A stretch of 64,000 nucleotides of DNA from Okapia johnstoni (GCA_024291935.2 CM044318.1:80176001-80240000), one strand, 5' to 3'; positions 1-12,296 are shown, counted from the first letter of the stretch. Translations and numbers: made by a program. Notes: generated from the letters alone by a model not told the origin.

Positions 1-70
1 CAAAGGGGTTGAGCCAGGGTCTCCTGCATTGCAGACAGATTCTTTACCATCTGAGCCACCAGGGAAGCCC
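1..70 (-). mobile_element. Bov-tA SINE fragment cut by the window edge
   Basis: The reverse complement of a tRNA-Glu-type SINE head, recognisable by CTCCTGCATTGCAG and the ending TGAGCCACCAGGGAAGCC. The body lies outside the window. Confidence 0.85.
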
Positions 71-71
71 A

Positions 72-483
72 AGCAGTACCTGGCATGGTACTCACCCACC
101 AGTGCCTGGTGGTTCTGTGTAGGCACACATATATTCATGCATTCAATTATTTATTCATGGGTTCAATTAATGATACTGAATACCTGCTCTGGGCCTGGCC
201 CTGAGGATGTAAAAATGAACAAGACATGACCGAATCCTTGAGGAGCAGAGTTCAGCAGAAGATGCAGATGCAACAGAGTTCGGTGGTGCCAGGATGGATG
301 TGGAGAGTGATGGTCAGAGCAGTGCAGCTCAGAGAAGGAGCCTGGGGAAGGAGTATGGGGCTGAGGGGCTGGGTGTGTGATGAAGGCTTGAAAATGAAAG
401 TACACTTGAGTTGGGTCTTGGCAGCAGGTCAACAGAGGGAAGGAGAAGACTTTGGAATTACAGAGGAGTATATGAGATCACTG
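72..483. other. Intergenic, no feature recognised
   Basis: Ordinary non-coding sequence between two SINEs; short frames only. Confidence 0.6.
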
Positions 484-724
484 GGGCTTCCCATGTGGCG
501 CTAGTGGTAAAGAACCCACCTGCCAGTGCAGGAGACATAAGAGACATGGGTTCGGTCCCTGGGTCAGGAAGATTCCCCAGAGGAAGGCTTGACAACCTAC
601 TGCAGTATTCTGGCCTAGAGAATCCCATGAACAAAGGAGCTTGGTGGGCTAGAGTCACAAAGAGTCAGACACGACTTAGTCCATGGGGTTGCAAGAGGGC
701 AGACCCAACTGAAGTGACTTAGCT
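484..724 (+). mobile_element. Bov-tA SINE
   Basis: Begins GGCTTCCCATGTGG, has the B-box-like GGGTTCGGTCCC and a Bov-A body (ATCCCATGAACAAAGGAGC). The 3' end carries a partly duplicated terminal segment before GAAGTGACTTAGC. Confidence 0.9.
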
Positions 725-747
725 CGAATGTATAAGGGATCACTGAG

Positions 748-947
748 GCTTTCCTCGTGGCTCAGATGGTAAAGAATCTGCTTACAATGCAGGAGACCTG
801 GGTTTGATCCCTGGCTTGGGAAGATCTCCTGGAGAAGGGAATGGCTATCCACTGCAGTATTCTTGCTGAGAGAATCCCATGGACAGAGGAGCCTGGTGGG
901 CTACAGTCCATAGGGTCGCACAGAGTCAGACATGACTGAGTGATGAA
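748..947 (+). mobile_element. Bov-tA SINE
   Basis: GGCTTTCCTCGTGGCTCAG head, GGGTTTGATCCC B-box remnant and Bov-A body ending AGACATGACTGAGTGATG. It sits 24 bp after another SINE in the same orientation. Confidence 0.92.
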
Positions 948-2033
948 CATTTTCAGTTTTTTTTCACAAGAGATCATTAGTTAGTGAACAAGTGATTTCA
1001 TGTGCCTGGAACATGGGAGGAGAAACTGGGTTGATGGAAGAGAGGCTGGATAGGGAGACGAGGCTGGGCCTTTGGGCTTTTGGGTTGGAGCCACAGACAC
1101 CATGCTGAGGAGGTGGGACTCTACTACACAGACAGCGACCACAGTCATAAAGATTTGTGGTCACAGAGGAGGGGGACACAATCCAGTGATGGTGTGGCCA
1201 GTGATTGGGAACAGGAGGGGCATCAGGAGACCACTGCATGCATCCAGGCCTGAGATGATGAAGTCCAGAGCAGTGACACTCAGCTGGGACAGGGAAGGGT
1301 GCTCTGGTTGGCTGTGGCCATCACCCTGAAAGATGACTCATCTCTTGAACTCCCTTGGCCTCTTCAAGTACAAGCTTAGGCTGGCTCAGCTTGACCCCAG
1401 ACTGTATTAACTTGAAAGATGAAAAACTGTAGTCATTTACTTAGACGGAGAGGTAGCTTTGGAAACACATTCTCTCAAATTGTGGGTTGCCTTTGCATCA
1501 GGTTGGTTCCATAATGGGCGATTAATTGAGTTATTAATAGTTACATGTGGCTGGAAGTATTTGAGCAAAAATGATAACCGGCAATTTGAGGAACACTTGA
1601 GAGCTTTTCCCACTGGGTGATGCTAAATGGGGTCAACTCTAAAACTCAAAAGTCTGATAATTTTATGATTCTGTTGTCCAGAGAGGAGGTAGAAAAACCT
1701 TGCCCTTGATGGGTTCATGTCCTGAAGGCTTTAACTCGTGGCTGCAGGGCAGAGTTGAGTTTCCAATAAAGTTTTATCTGCGTGATATGAAAAGCTTCCA
1801 AGTGGAAACCAGGGCTGCCGGTGACTCATGTTATTGAAATATCTTTCTAAGCCACAGGAACTCAAGGATGAGGCACACAGTTCACTGCCCAGAAGGAGAA
1901 TTTAGGCAGGGGAGAGTCTGTTGAGAATAGCTCCAGTTTTCCCTGTGCCACCTTAGATATATTCTTGCCTTTTCAGCATCCCCTAAGTGTCACTCTTTTC
2001 TAAAATGAGGAAGGAAGTCCCAGTGGGATTTGA

Positions 2034-2173
2034 GGAGTCTGGAAACATCACCGGTTTGATGTGGGGCAGGACTGTTTCCCTGGATAATGCATAGGAAAGG
2101 ACCGTTGAGAGTCTGGGAGCATCACCAGCTTGGTGGTCCCCTGGATAACTTGCCCCAACACATAGGAAAGAGG
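2034..2173 (+). repeat. Diverged ~70-bp tandem duplication
   Basis: GAGTCTGGAAACATCACCGG... CTGGATAA... CATAGGAAAGGACC is followed by GAGTCTGGGAGCATCACCAG... CTGGATAA... CATAGGAAAGAGG, with indels. Confidence 0.65.
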
Positions 2174-2689
2174 TTTTGCATCATTTGAGTCGAAAATTCC
2201 TTGGAAACCAAGTGGAGAAGAATAAAGATTCTCTCCCCACCGGATGCAAGTTTAGCTTTCCTGGGGTTCCACGTTTTCTGGCCACCACAGTGTGTCCAGG
2301 GATAGAGCAAAATAGTCATAATTTCCCCAGATGATTCGCAAAACTCTTATCCGAGCTTTTAGGTCCACATCCAGAGGGTAAATACAAGGACAGCCATCCC
2401 CCCAATTCTTGAGGGCACCAAGGAGGCTTGACATTTGTCCCCATCCTTGGCGGACACTGTGTGGCCAGTGGCTGTCATGCTCTGAGAAGAGAGGGCGGGG
2501 CCACCTCATGACCTCAGTGGACCTGCTCTTCTTGCCTCCAACCAACTCTGCAACTTTCCCTGTCTCCTTTCTGTTACACCCTTCCTAGAACCCATTCAGT
2601 TGGACCACTGCTGTTCCACTCATGCCCCCAGCACTTCCCCACCTCTGTACACAGAGCCCTCTGCCCTGTCCCCATTGCATACTGTTGAA

Positions 2690-2960
2690 CTCTACCCGCG
2701 AAGTGCAGTTGAAATGCTACGTTTACCCAGAAGACTGGTCCTAATCCCCAGTTGAAATGAAACTTTTTTTGAGGCTCATATAATCTATTCTATCTTTCAT
2801 GATGCAATGAAGCCTCTCTGCCCATATTACCGTGACCCAAATACAGGTCCCATATCTAAGTCACAAGCTCCTTGGGATCATAAACAGAATCTTCTCTGAA
2901 CTGATGTCTCTAGCTCCAAGCATGGTGCCAACTATATAGTAGATACCTCAGTAAGGAGTA
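2690..2960 (+). mobile_element. L2-like relic
   Basis: CACAAGCTCCTTGGGATCAT and CTAGCTCCAAGCATGGTGCC followed by TAGTAGATACCTCAGTAA resemble the L2 LINE 3' end. Highly diverged. Confidence 0.45.
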
Positions 2961-4924
2961 TGGCATACCTCTGATCCCTCTGGATACCAGAGTGTTCTAT
3001 TAAGGACATACATTACTGTGGACAGGTCCCTCCAAAGCTACAGTGGATTTGCCAATATGGTCATGATCAGACAGCATTCTTTATATGCAATCATGGACTT
3101 TAAAGTTCCTTTTAAAAATCCTATCAAAATGAGTGTACTTTCAAGTTTATGAAAAATTCATTTTTCCTTTCATGTTATGAAAAATCCATTTAAAGATGAT
3201 ATGCACTCAAGGGAAATAAATACGGCAAAAAGGTCTTTGCAAACACCTCTGGGCTGACATCAGCTCTGCACAAACTTCAGCCCATGTGCTCCAGGCCGTT
3301 TGCCTCTAATGACTAAAACAAACAGCCTAATGAAAATAGAAACAGTCTGTCAATTGCACAGTGAGAATTTGCCTAAGTATTTGAAAATGTAATTGGGCTA
3401 AATTTTTACAGGTCTAATCAAATGTTTTATGGCCCAAGAGCTTTGGCAATTATTGGCCACAAATCAAACACAGAATATCTGAGGACACTAAACAGGGCAC
3501 AAACTTAGTATTTTCCCTGGCATTAAAAATGGAAAAGGATTGAAAACCAGAAAGTGAAAAGATGCATTTGCCTGCACTGGGCAAAGAACAGAATCGAGCG
3601 GTTCAATCAGCCACAGAAAAATGGAATATGAGGAATGTTTGCAACAACCTCCTTATCATCTTTGCCTACAAATCCAAAGTCTTCTCCCCGGGTTTACTTG
3701 CTTCTTCTCAGGCTGGAAGCTCGGGTATCTCTCCAGGAGCTGTGAAAAGTACCCAATCAGCATCTTCCCGGGGGCTGCAGGCCAGGTGCTCTGAGGTGGG
3801 GCTAGGACTGACATGTGCGATCCGCACCCCAGCTGTTGTTCTTGGTGAAGTGTGAGAGCCCCAGCCCTGCGCCTTCCTCTTGCCATCCAAGCAGACCCAA
3901 GGGAGTCTACTGTCACCGGCCAGAGCAGAGGTCAGTGTCCTTGCACGGGGCTTTGGGGCTGTGGTTTGAGCTTCTGTCCCTTTGCCTGCCAGGAGAGAGA
4001 GCGAGAGAGACTGACATTTACAGAATCCCAGACGATTCCTCCCTCGTTGCTCCTGACAGGCTCCTTTCAGAAGTGAATGCCGACTTCCCATCCTTTTAAA
4101 AGAGATTTGGCCCACGCAAAACTCAGGGATCAAGTTGTTGGATGTTTTTACCCCTAATGAGGGAAGTTCAGCTGCTTTAACAGCCAATTTCTGCACATTT
4201 AATTGCCTTGGCCATGCTGTCGATCTAATTTATGCCCTCAGATTGCTGGGCATGCAGGATGGGCCAGTGTTAAATATTAGGAGGTTTTCTCTGGATTTCT
4301 CTGATCTCAGGTCTGACATGAGGCTGTGTCACCACCTTCCTTAAGTGGGACTGCTGGATTGTTGCCCACCTGGGGAGAGCTCTCCTCAGGGACTTAGAAG
4401 GGCAGTTGAGGTGGCTCCACGTGGCATCCAAAACTTTCAGAAGCAAAGGAAGAAATGGGGGCCTTGCAGCTCACCAGCAAACCTCTAAGATACAGAGCCA
4501 CGTGAAGACAGCTCTCAGTGGGGGTACAGCTGGGCTCAAGCACCTGGACACAGGGTAGACCCAAGCCATGGAGCTGGTGACATCCCCAATGCCCCCAGAT
4601 CTTATTGGAAAGTCAGCTGTCCCCTTAAAAGAGCAGGAAACAGACTGTCAGCTGTAGACTCTCTTCCAGGGTCAAGGCTGAGAGGATTTTATGATCAGTT
4701 CCAGTCTCTCTCTCACTCCAAGTGAACTTACAAATAACTCAAATGAATGGACAGACCTCCACAGGAGTGGGGGTTTTGAGTACTTTTACCTGAGATGGAA
4801 TCCCGGCTCTGCCCCTTGCTCGAGGGAGTGGCCATAGGCAGGAGACAACCCAAAGAGGAGTTTCAGTGTTAAACTGCCCCCATCCCTTCTGCTCCCATTC
4901 ACTCCCCCTTAATAGTCTCTGCAA

Positions 4925-5184
4925 AGGGCTTCCCTGGTGGTTCAGTGGTAAAGAATCTGCCTGCCAACGCAGGAGACATGGGTTTGATCCCTGGTCTGTG
5001 CTCTAGAGCCTGGGAACTGACACTTCTGAGCCCGCATGCCGCAGGTACTGAAGTCTGAGTGCCCTCAAGCCTGTGCCCACAGCAAGAGAAAACTGGAGAG
5101 TAGCCCCCACTCGCCGTAACTAGAGAAAAGCTTGCACAGCAAAGAAAACCCAGCACAGCCAAACATAATAAATAAAGTATATTT
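4925..5184 (+). mobile_element. CHR-type tRNA-derived SINE (cetartiodactyl)
   Basis: Head GGCTTCCCTGGTGGTTCAG and B-box remnant GGGTTTGATCCC, then a CHR body with AGTAGCCCCCACTCGCCG and CCCAGCACAGCCAAACATAA, ending AATAAATAAAG. Confidence 0.88.
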
Positions 5185-6827
5185 TTTAAAAGTCCCTGGA
5201 GGATGCCTCTGGTCTTTCTCCTCTTCCAATAGAGATTTCCAGCCATTTTCAGGTGAAAAAAAAGGAAAATACAGACCCCCAAGATCCTCTGGTAGGTGCA
5301 GCCCACAGCCTGGTGACCCAGAGGCAGAGTTATTCTGAAGAGCAGCCAGAGGGGCTGGCCTAGGGCCAAGGCCTCCTCCTTGCTGTCTTTCTACACATTC
5401 TGTGGTTCTTAGGGGTGAAAAGGGGAGGAACCAGCTCAGTGACCTGAAGACCAGGTCACTCTGGGTACAGAGGGCTGAGAGCCCGCTCCTTCTCCTTAGC
5501 AACCTGAGTGACACGTGGCGTCTTCGCTTGTGCCACCAATGCCCTGTCCACAGACCCCTCCCAGGCCCTTTCTGAGCCTCCCAGTGAAAACACAGATCCT
5601 CTTTGTTAAGTGCGAATTCCCTGCCAACACACACCCAGGGAGCCAGGACGCTCGCGTGTTTAGCACACACGAGACACATGTTGTGCTTTCAACAGGCAGG
5701 TGCTGACAGCAGGCGCTGTAGGATAGGAAACTCAGAGGTGGGGGGCTTGGGCTGGGGGTTGGCAAGAGGGGACAGGATGCAGTGTCCCCTCTACAGGACA
5801 GTACAGTCCCCTCTACACAACTCTACAAGACAGGTAGAGTTTCCTATCCTGGGGGTCAGTTTCCTGTGCCCCAGGACCTGGGAGGCCGTAGGAGTGGGCA
5901 AGACTGCCTGAGGCATGAGGGTCCCCCTTCTACCTAACACCTGCTTGTGGGTGCCCCAGGATCCTGGCACATGGGCACGGCCACTCACCAGCCTGCAAGC
6001 AGGTTGACCACCTGCCGGGGCTGCACAGAGCGGAGGGCTCCGGCATGCCCACTCGAGCCGCGCTCTGCAACGTAGAAGCTGCACGACCACAACCTTGGGC
6101 AAGTGACTGACCTGGGTTTCTCTCATCACTTAAGACCACGATTCCTAATCGTGAGACGGTGAGGGTAAGTAAGGACAATAAATGGTCATCACGCCTTCTT
6201 TTCCCTGCCTCTACACGCCGCCCCCGCCCCCTCCAAGTATTTACGCTGGCCACCTTCTGATCTTGTTCAAGTTATCTTTCCACTTCACGGCAATGTAATA
6301 AGAATTCCTGGCTTGTGTATTTGCATATTTCTTTGGATCCTTCAAACTGGGAGTGGATGGTTTATTGTTTCTGTGTAACTGGTGAGGAAACAAACGTGGA
6401 GAGACTGGGTCACTTTGGCACAAGACACAGAACGGATGCAGTCCAGGTACATGGATTGCAAATCAGCGTTCGTGCTCTCTGCAGCCCCCCTGGTGGAGGT
6501 GCGGGGAGAGGCGTTGGCGTCGGGCACTGCACCCCACCCTCCATGAGCCATGCAGTTCCTACATCGCCGTTGAGGATCTGTTATCCAACTCACCACCCAC
6601 CACTGGAATTCACGTCTCCCAGTATCATGCATTCAGAGTTTTTCAGAGGTAACATCAACATGCCTTGTAAAAGAAGCAAAGATACAAGAGAGAGTGGCAT
6701 TTGAGACAATATGTCCCTCCTTGGCTCCCAACCTAACACCTCCCCCATCCAGGCTTCTCTGTGAAAGTTCTAGAACCTCCTTCCAGCCCTTTCCTGAGCA
6801 TCTTCATGCATACTCATGTGTGCATAT
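5185..6827. other. Intergenic, no gene recognised
   Basis: GC-moderate sequence with short open frames on both strands and no recognisable protein. Contains a 14-bp perfect inverted repeat (5720-5733 and 5837-5850) and a CTCF-like match near 6484. Confidence 0.55.
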
Positions 6828-7168
6828 CAGTTCAGTCGCTCAGCTGTGTCCAACTCTTTGCAATCCCATGGACGGTGTGCTTCCCTGTCCATCACCGAGT
6901 GATGCCATCCAACCATCGCATCCTCTGTTGTCCCCTTCTCCTCCTGCCTTCAATCTTTCCCAGCATCAGGGTCTTTTCTAGTGAGTCAGTTCTTCACATT
7001 AGGCCAATGTACTGGAGCTTCAGCATCAGTCCTTCCAATGAATATTCAGGTTAATCTCCTTTAGGTTTTGACTGGTTTGATCTCCTTGCAGTCCAACAGA
7101 CTCTCAAGAGTGTTCTCCAATACCACAGTCCAAAAGCATCAATTCTTTGGCGCTCAGCTTTCTTTCTG
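6828..7168 (-). mobile_element. BovB (RTE) LINE fragment
   Basis: Reverse complement of the BovB 3' region: TTCAGTCGCTCAG, CCAGCATCAGGGTCTTTTC, AAAAGCATCAATTCTTTGG. It covers only the C-terminal part of the reverse-transcriptase ORF and 3' UTR, with many lesions. Confidence 0.9.
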
Positions 7169-7370
7169 TTGCTAGACAATATCTATTATTCTGAGAATTG
7201 ACCTCCATAGCATGTCTTTGGAGTCCTCTAAATCCACTGCCTCATTTTTAGGGCCCATAGAATGATGCAGTATATATGGTTGATCTCTGTTTTTCCAGTT
7301 CCCCCATGACAGACATTTAGATTGCTTCCCCCCCTTTTTTTCTTTTGAATAATATTATAATGATCATTGG

Positions 7371-7579
7371 GGCTTCCCTGGTGGCTCAGATGGTAAAGAA
7401 TCTGCCTGCACTGCAGAAGACTTGGGTTCAATCCTTGGGTCGGGAAGATCCCCTGGAGAAGGGAATGGCCACCCACTCCAGTATTCTTACCTGGAGAATT
7501 CTATGGTCAGAGGAACCTGGTGGGTTACAGTCCATGGGGTCGCAAAGAGTCGGACATGACTGAGTGACTGACACACACA
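7371..7579 (+). mobile_element. Bov-tA SINE with target-site duplication
   Basis: Full-length tRNA-Glu head plus Bov-A body with a short ACACACACA tail. It is flanked by AATGATCATT (7359) and AATGACCATT (7581), a 10-bp target duplication with one mismatch. Confidence 0.95.
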
Positions 7580-7729
7580 TAATGACCATTCTAGACAGTG
7601 GTCTTGGTGCCTATGAATAAAAATGTCTGTATTACACCCATTTTACAGGTGAAGAAAATGAGGTGGGATGAGGTGAACAGATTTGCTCAGACCAAAACAT
7701 AGATGTACACGATCTTCCACCAATACTCT

Positions 7730-8345
7730 ATTCTTTGGAGCCCAAAGAAGAGAGTTCTGGAACTTTCACAGAACAGGCAGATCTCATTGTCACAGGGCAT
7801 TTGGAGCACATGTTCTTCCACCTAGAGTCATCCCATCCATGGCAGCCAGGGTGAGTTTCTGAGATGCAGCTCCGCCTGTAGTGCAGGCTCTTTATTTGGC
7901 TCCTGGACACTGCTGTCATCAGCAAGGAGTCCACGGCTCTCAGCTGCTCCCAGAAGTCAGTGTGACCCACCAACCCTCCAATGCTTAGCCTAACACTTCA
8001 TGCCCTTGGAGCAGCCTCACCATCCTCCTCCATTTTCCCTTGGGCTCTCCCACGCTGCTGCATGGCTGTTGTCCTTGAACTTCCTCTCCTATAGCACTGC
8101 TCATCTAGTCACCTTCCCTTAGCTCTCAGGTCCCCTTGGCCTGTCACCTCGCCCAGAAACCTTCTGGTGTCCTTCACAGACTTTATACCGCCCGAGACTG
8201 CAGCTCTGCGCTTACCTGCCTGTCTCAGACCAGCCTGGGAGCTGCTCGGGGGTAAGGATGCTCCCGCTGCGTGTTTACTGGTACGTCCCTCCAGGGCTAT
8301 CAGCCTGATAATGACTGTGGATTTGTAGTGCTAATGAATGGACAC
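7730..8345 (+). mobile_element. L2-like relic
   Basis: A diffuse series of L2-like 3' landmarks (CAGGCTCTTTATTTGGCTCC, CTTCATGCCCTTGG, AGACCAGCCTGGGAGCTGCT). The match is weak; boundaries are approximate. Confidence 0.35.
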
Positions 8346-10410
8346 TTGCATTCATGCCAGAGTCACACTCTGCTCTCTGCCTGGTACCCTCAGCAGTTGG
8401 GTATACTCAAGTGTCACTGACACTCCCACCTCAGTGCCTTGGGACAGTCACACAGACAGAGTAAGTTCACTTCAATTGGCTTTCTTTTTGCTGCTAGAGT
8501 AGCCAGAGGCTCAGGGTTTCCCTCAATGGAAGGGGGAGAGACAGAAAGGAAGGAGACCGATGAAGAGGGACAGAAATGCTTGGGAGGGGGTCACTACTGA
8601 AGATGTCTCCAGACACAGGAACCTCGGTGGCTGTGAATATTGCCTGCTTAAAGACAGATGTGTTTGGAGGCCATGAAGCAGGGAATATTGAAATGGGTGG
8701 GGGCAATGGTGCTGCTGCTGCAGGACCCCATCCCCATCCCCCAGCAGGAAGGGAAGCAGAAGCACAAGGAAATGTGGTCCCATGATGAGAACCTCCCCAA
8801 AGCTTAGACACTGAGAGGACCAGCACCCTGGAGCATCTCCACCTTTGAAGACCCAGGAGATCTGACCTTCTGACGTCACTGGCCCATCTACCTGATGCTG
8901 GTGGTTCTGTAAACATCAGCACCAACAGGACCCTTGGAGGGCTTGCTACCCAGGCATCTGTTGTCCCAGCGTCCCCAGTACCTGTGTTCAGCATCATTTC
9001 TGCAGTTACGTAGTCCTGGGATGTGGTTGTCATCATCCACTGTGCAGCTGAACAGTGGAAGTTGGAACCTGGAGAGATGAGCCTCATGCCCACAGGCTCA
9101 GGAGGTCTCTGTCTCCTAGCATTGTTGCTGGGTCCTCAGAGTCCACGGAGGCTGCAGACAGAGCCACGACGCCATCTCCACTTCCCTTCCCCTCTCCTCT
9201 CGCCCAGCTTCCTCTCTCCTCTGCCATGTTCTGTGCCAAGTTTCATCCTCGGAGCAGACTCCGTGGGTAGTTGTTCCTAGGAACATACCGTCCCCAGGAG
9301 AAGACCTGCTGCCCTTGTGGAAGGGTCCGTGCAGCAAAAGCAGATTGAATGCTCGGGGACTGGGATATTTTTGATTTTGAGGCAGGTGGCTGAGGAAGGA
9401 TAATCCCTAAATTTAGAGAAATGTGTAAAATGTAGGCTTTAGACTCTTCTTGGGGGAAGACTTCCTGCCTAGGAACCGGGCATCTCCAAGTCCCTCAGCT
9501 GGCAACCCAACTCAGCTTCTCACCAGTGACTTCGCAATGAGTTTCAGGGCAGTGAATGCCCATCCTTCATGAGTGGTTCAAATGTCAGAGTCATGCAAAA
9601 GTTCCTCCATATTCCAAGGAGCCAGATGTCAGTGTCCAAACTATATGGGAAGAAACCAGAAGAAAGAGAAAGGCCAATATACCCGAGAGGACAGAGGGAA
9701 AAAAATCAGAGAAGAAATCATCTGTCAAGAAACAATAACCAAAATTAAAGGGGGAAAATGGGGTTATAAGAAAGCTTGGAGAGAGGAGAATAAATTAATG
9801 ATGTCATGAGGAAGCAGCTGGAATCTAGATGCGGGGTTTGTCTGGAGGGAGCCTGGCATGATTTCCTTAAGTCTGTGTCACTTAATTGAGACTTTGCTGA
9901 GGTAATGGAGACCTAGGAACCTAGCAAGATGCTCTGAGTGGTTCTGTAGCAAAGGCTACTCTGGACAAGTCAGCTCTAGAGAACAGTGTTGGGTCAATCA
10001 GGGAAATCAGAGAAGGGGCTGGGTGGTAGATGGCATACAAACATTCTGAAACCAACAGCAAAATGGAGATTGTTTACTGAAAAAAAAATTAGATTATGAA
10101 ACATTTTGTGCAGAATGATCTCATTTGGGTGAAGTAAAAAAGGAAGACTATGTACTGAGGTGTTAATGGTGGAAAGCTCTGGGTGGTAGGAATGTAATAA
10201 GTTTCATTTTTACTTTCCCTTGACTATATTTTCCATTTTCTCCAGTGCACAGGCAGGGAGATGGACCTGGCCTCTTCAACAAGTCTGTGTCACTCTACTG
10301 AGCTAACAGGGACCTGGGAACATAACAATATGCTCTGAGTGGTCCTGCAGAGCTTCTGAAACAATGAAAGATGAATTTAAAAGCTAAACAGTTCAGGCAA
10401 CATTACCAAG
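8346..10410. other. Intergenic, no gene recognised
   Basis: The longest frame (8494-9093, - strand, 199 codons) has no family resemblance and overlaps other frames. A segment near 9865 recurs in diverged form near 10270. Confidence 0.55.
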
Positions 10411-10628
10411 TTAGGTGGCGCTAGTGGTAAAGAACCCACCAGCCAATGCAGGAGACTTAAGACATACGGGTTCGATTCCTGGGTTGGGAAGAACCCCTGG
10501 AGGAAGAAATGGCAACCCATTGCAGTATTCTTGCCTGGAGAATCCCATGGACAGAGGAACCTGGAAGGCTACAGTCCGTGGGGTCACAAAGAGTCAGACA
10601 TGACTGAAGTGACTTAATGTGCACGCAC
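10411..10628 (+). mobile_element. Bov-tA SINE, 5' end slightly truncated
   Basis: Starts within the head (GGTGGCGCTAGTGGTAAAG), keeps the GGGTTCGATTCC B-box remnant and Bov-A body, and ends GAAGTGACTTAATG with a short GCACGCACG tail. Confidence 0.92.
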
Positions 10629-12084
10629 GGAAAAGAAGACAATACCCTGTGCATCTCCCTAGCTTCTGGAAGCTGCATGCCATCCTGGTGTCCCTGAGCT
10701 CATGGCAGCATTACTCCAATCTCTGCTTCTATCTCCATGTCTGTCTCTCCGTGTCTCTGCTCAAATTCCCCTCTATTTATGAGGACACCAGGCATCAGAT
10801 AAAGGTCCACCCTAACCCAGGATGACTTCATTGTAGCTAATAATATCTGCTAAGAACTTATTTCCAAATCAGGTCACATTCTGAAGTTCAGTGTGGACAT
10901 GAACTTGGGGGAAAGGGAACATCATTCAACTCCATACAGGTGAGGAAACTAATCACCTACCTGATGCTGCTGTTTGAGCTTTAAATGAGTTAGTAAAAAT
11001 AAGACACTTAGAACCATGCTTGGCATATAGAAAGCAGCATCAAAGTGATGGTGGTGAGATTCCTTCAGCTGGAATCTGAATCTGCCTGCTTACCCTGCAG
11101 ATATTCACAGCCAGGAAGATATTCAAAGCCGCAGAACAAATAGTCCGATCATAAACATTCTCCCCATTTTACAGCTATGCATGTTTTCATTCCTTGGTGG
11201 ATTGCACCCCACATTCCATGAGAGCTTGAGCCCCTACGGCAGGAAGCAGTGAAGTGGGAGGTGGGGAGCGGGATGGGGCGATGATGTCCACCAGGAAGCC
11301 TCCTTGGTCCTTGGGCCTGCGTTTGGCCACTCTCTCCTCTGTGGGGGATGTGGCCTAGCCTCTCTGGCCACACCGCTCACTTCTTACAATGCTGTCACTT
11401 CCTGTTGGCATCCTGTCACTTCCTGTTGGCATCCTGTCACTTCCTGTTTGTCGGCACAGGTGTCTCGGGTCCCAGGAAGCTCGACTACACTGAGTCTCCA
11501 CAACAAAGAAGGGCCTCCAGAGGGAATTGTAGCTGCCTTCGTCATCCCAGCCACTGCCACACCGGGGCTGTAGGTGATCCTGTTAGAAAAACCGCGTCTG
11601 ACTTTTAGCCAAACTGGAGGCAAATACACTTTACATCTTGGAATTTCCTCTCAGCCCTGTAAGAGCTCCCACTTGAAATTTTTTATGTGTGAAGCTGATG
11701 TAGAGAGAGCAGCAGGGTGAGAGGTAGGAGGGGAGGTGTGAGGAGAGCACAGCGGTCTGAATAGGTCTCCAGGTGTCTGTGGGGCACAGTGACTCCCTGA
11801 CTCTAGGTGACGTGGCACCCATTTCCTGCCAACAGATCTCCCCTTTTGCCAAACTAGTTCAAACTGGGGTGCTGCCTATTACAAATAGGACGTCCAGCCT
11901 AAAATAATTGGCTATGTGCTTGGGACTTGAGGGTAGTCCCTGTCCTCTTGGGATTGATTGATTTTTTTTTTTTTTGGAAGAAAGGAGAAAACTGAGCAAA
12001 TAATTCTAGCTGTGACCAGAGTTATGAAAAAGAGATACATGGAGGACAGTGTGGTCTGATGCCTGGGTTTTAATATACTGCCTT
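10629..12084. other. Intergenic, one short tandem repeat only
   Basis: Contains the 21-bp ETS-core repeat at 11392 and MIR-like traces near 10925-11040. No gene recognised. Confidence 0.55.
11392..11449 (+). repeat. 21-bp tandem repeat, 2.7 copies
   Basis: CTGTCACTTCCTGTTGGCAT units start at 11392, 11413 and 11434; the third is partial. Each carries ACTTCCTG, a reverse ETS-type core. Confidence 0.95.
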
Positions 12085-12133
12085 GGGCTTCCCTGGTGGC
12101 TCAGAGGGTTAAGCGTCTGCCTGCAATGGGGAG
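12085..12133 (+). mobile_element. Bov-tA SINE head fragment
   Basis: Only the first 49 bases of a tRNA-Glu-headed SINE (GGGCTTCCCTGGTGGCTCAG... CTGCAATGGGG). The rest is missing. Confidence 0.8.
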
Positions 12134-12296
12134 GAAGATGACTTTCCTTGTAGGAAAGTTTCAGGGCTCACCCTAGACGTTATCTGTTCCCTGGGCATGT
12201 GACACATCATTAGCAAGCACCTTGAGTGCCAGACCTGTAGCATCTTTGTGCTCTCAGTGAGGTTCAGAGGCATTCTGTACTTTATTGAGTGAAAGA

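Larger units (their letters stand above)
948..4924. other. Intergenic, largely repeat-poor
   Basis: Apart from the small tandem duplication at 2034 and an L2-like relic, about 4 kb contain no young SINE or BovB. AT-rich subregions at 1375-1625, 3105-3530 and 4105-4300 look like candidate conserved elements. No coding exon recognised. Confidence 0.6.

Noticed and set aside
8494..9093. 199-codon - frame upstream of GPR26
   Set aside because: No family resemblance, overlapped by other frames on both strands, and no splice or promoter signals that I can support.
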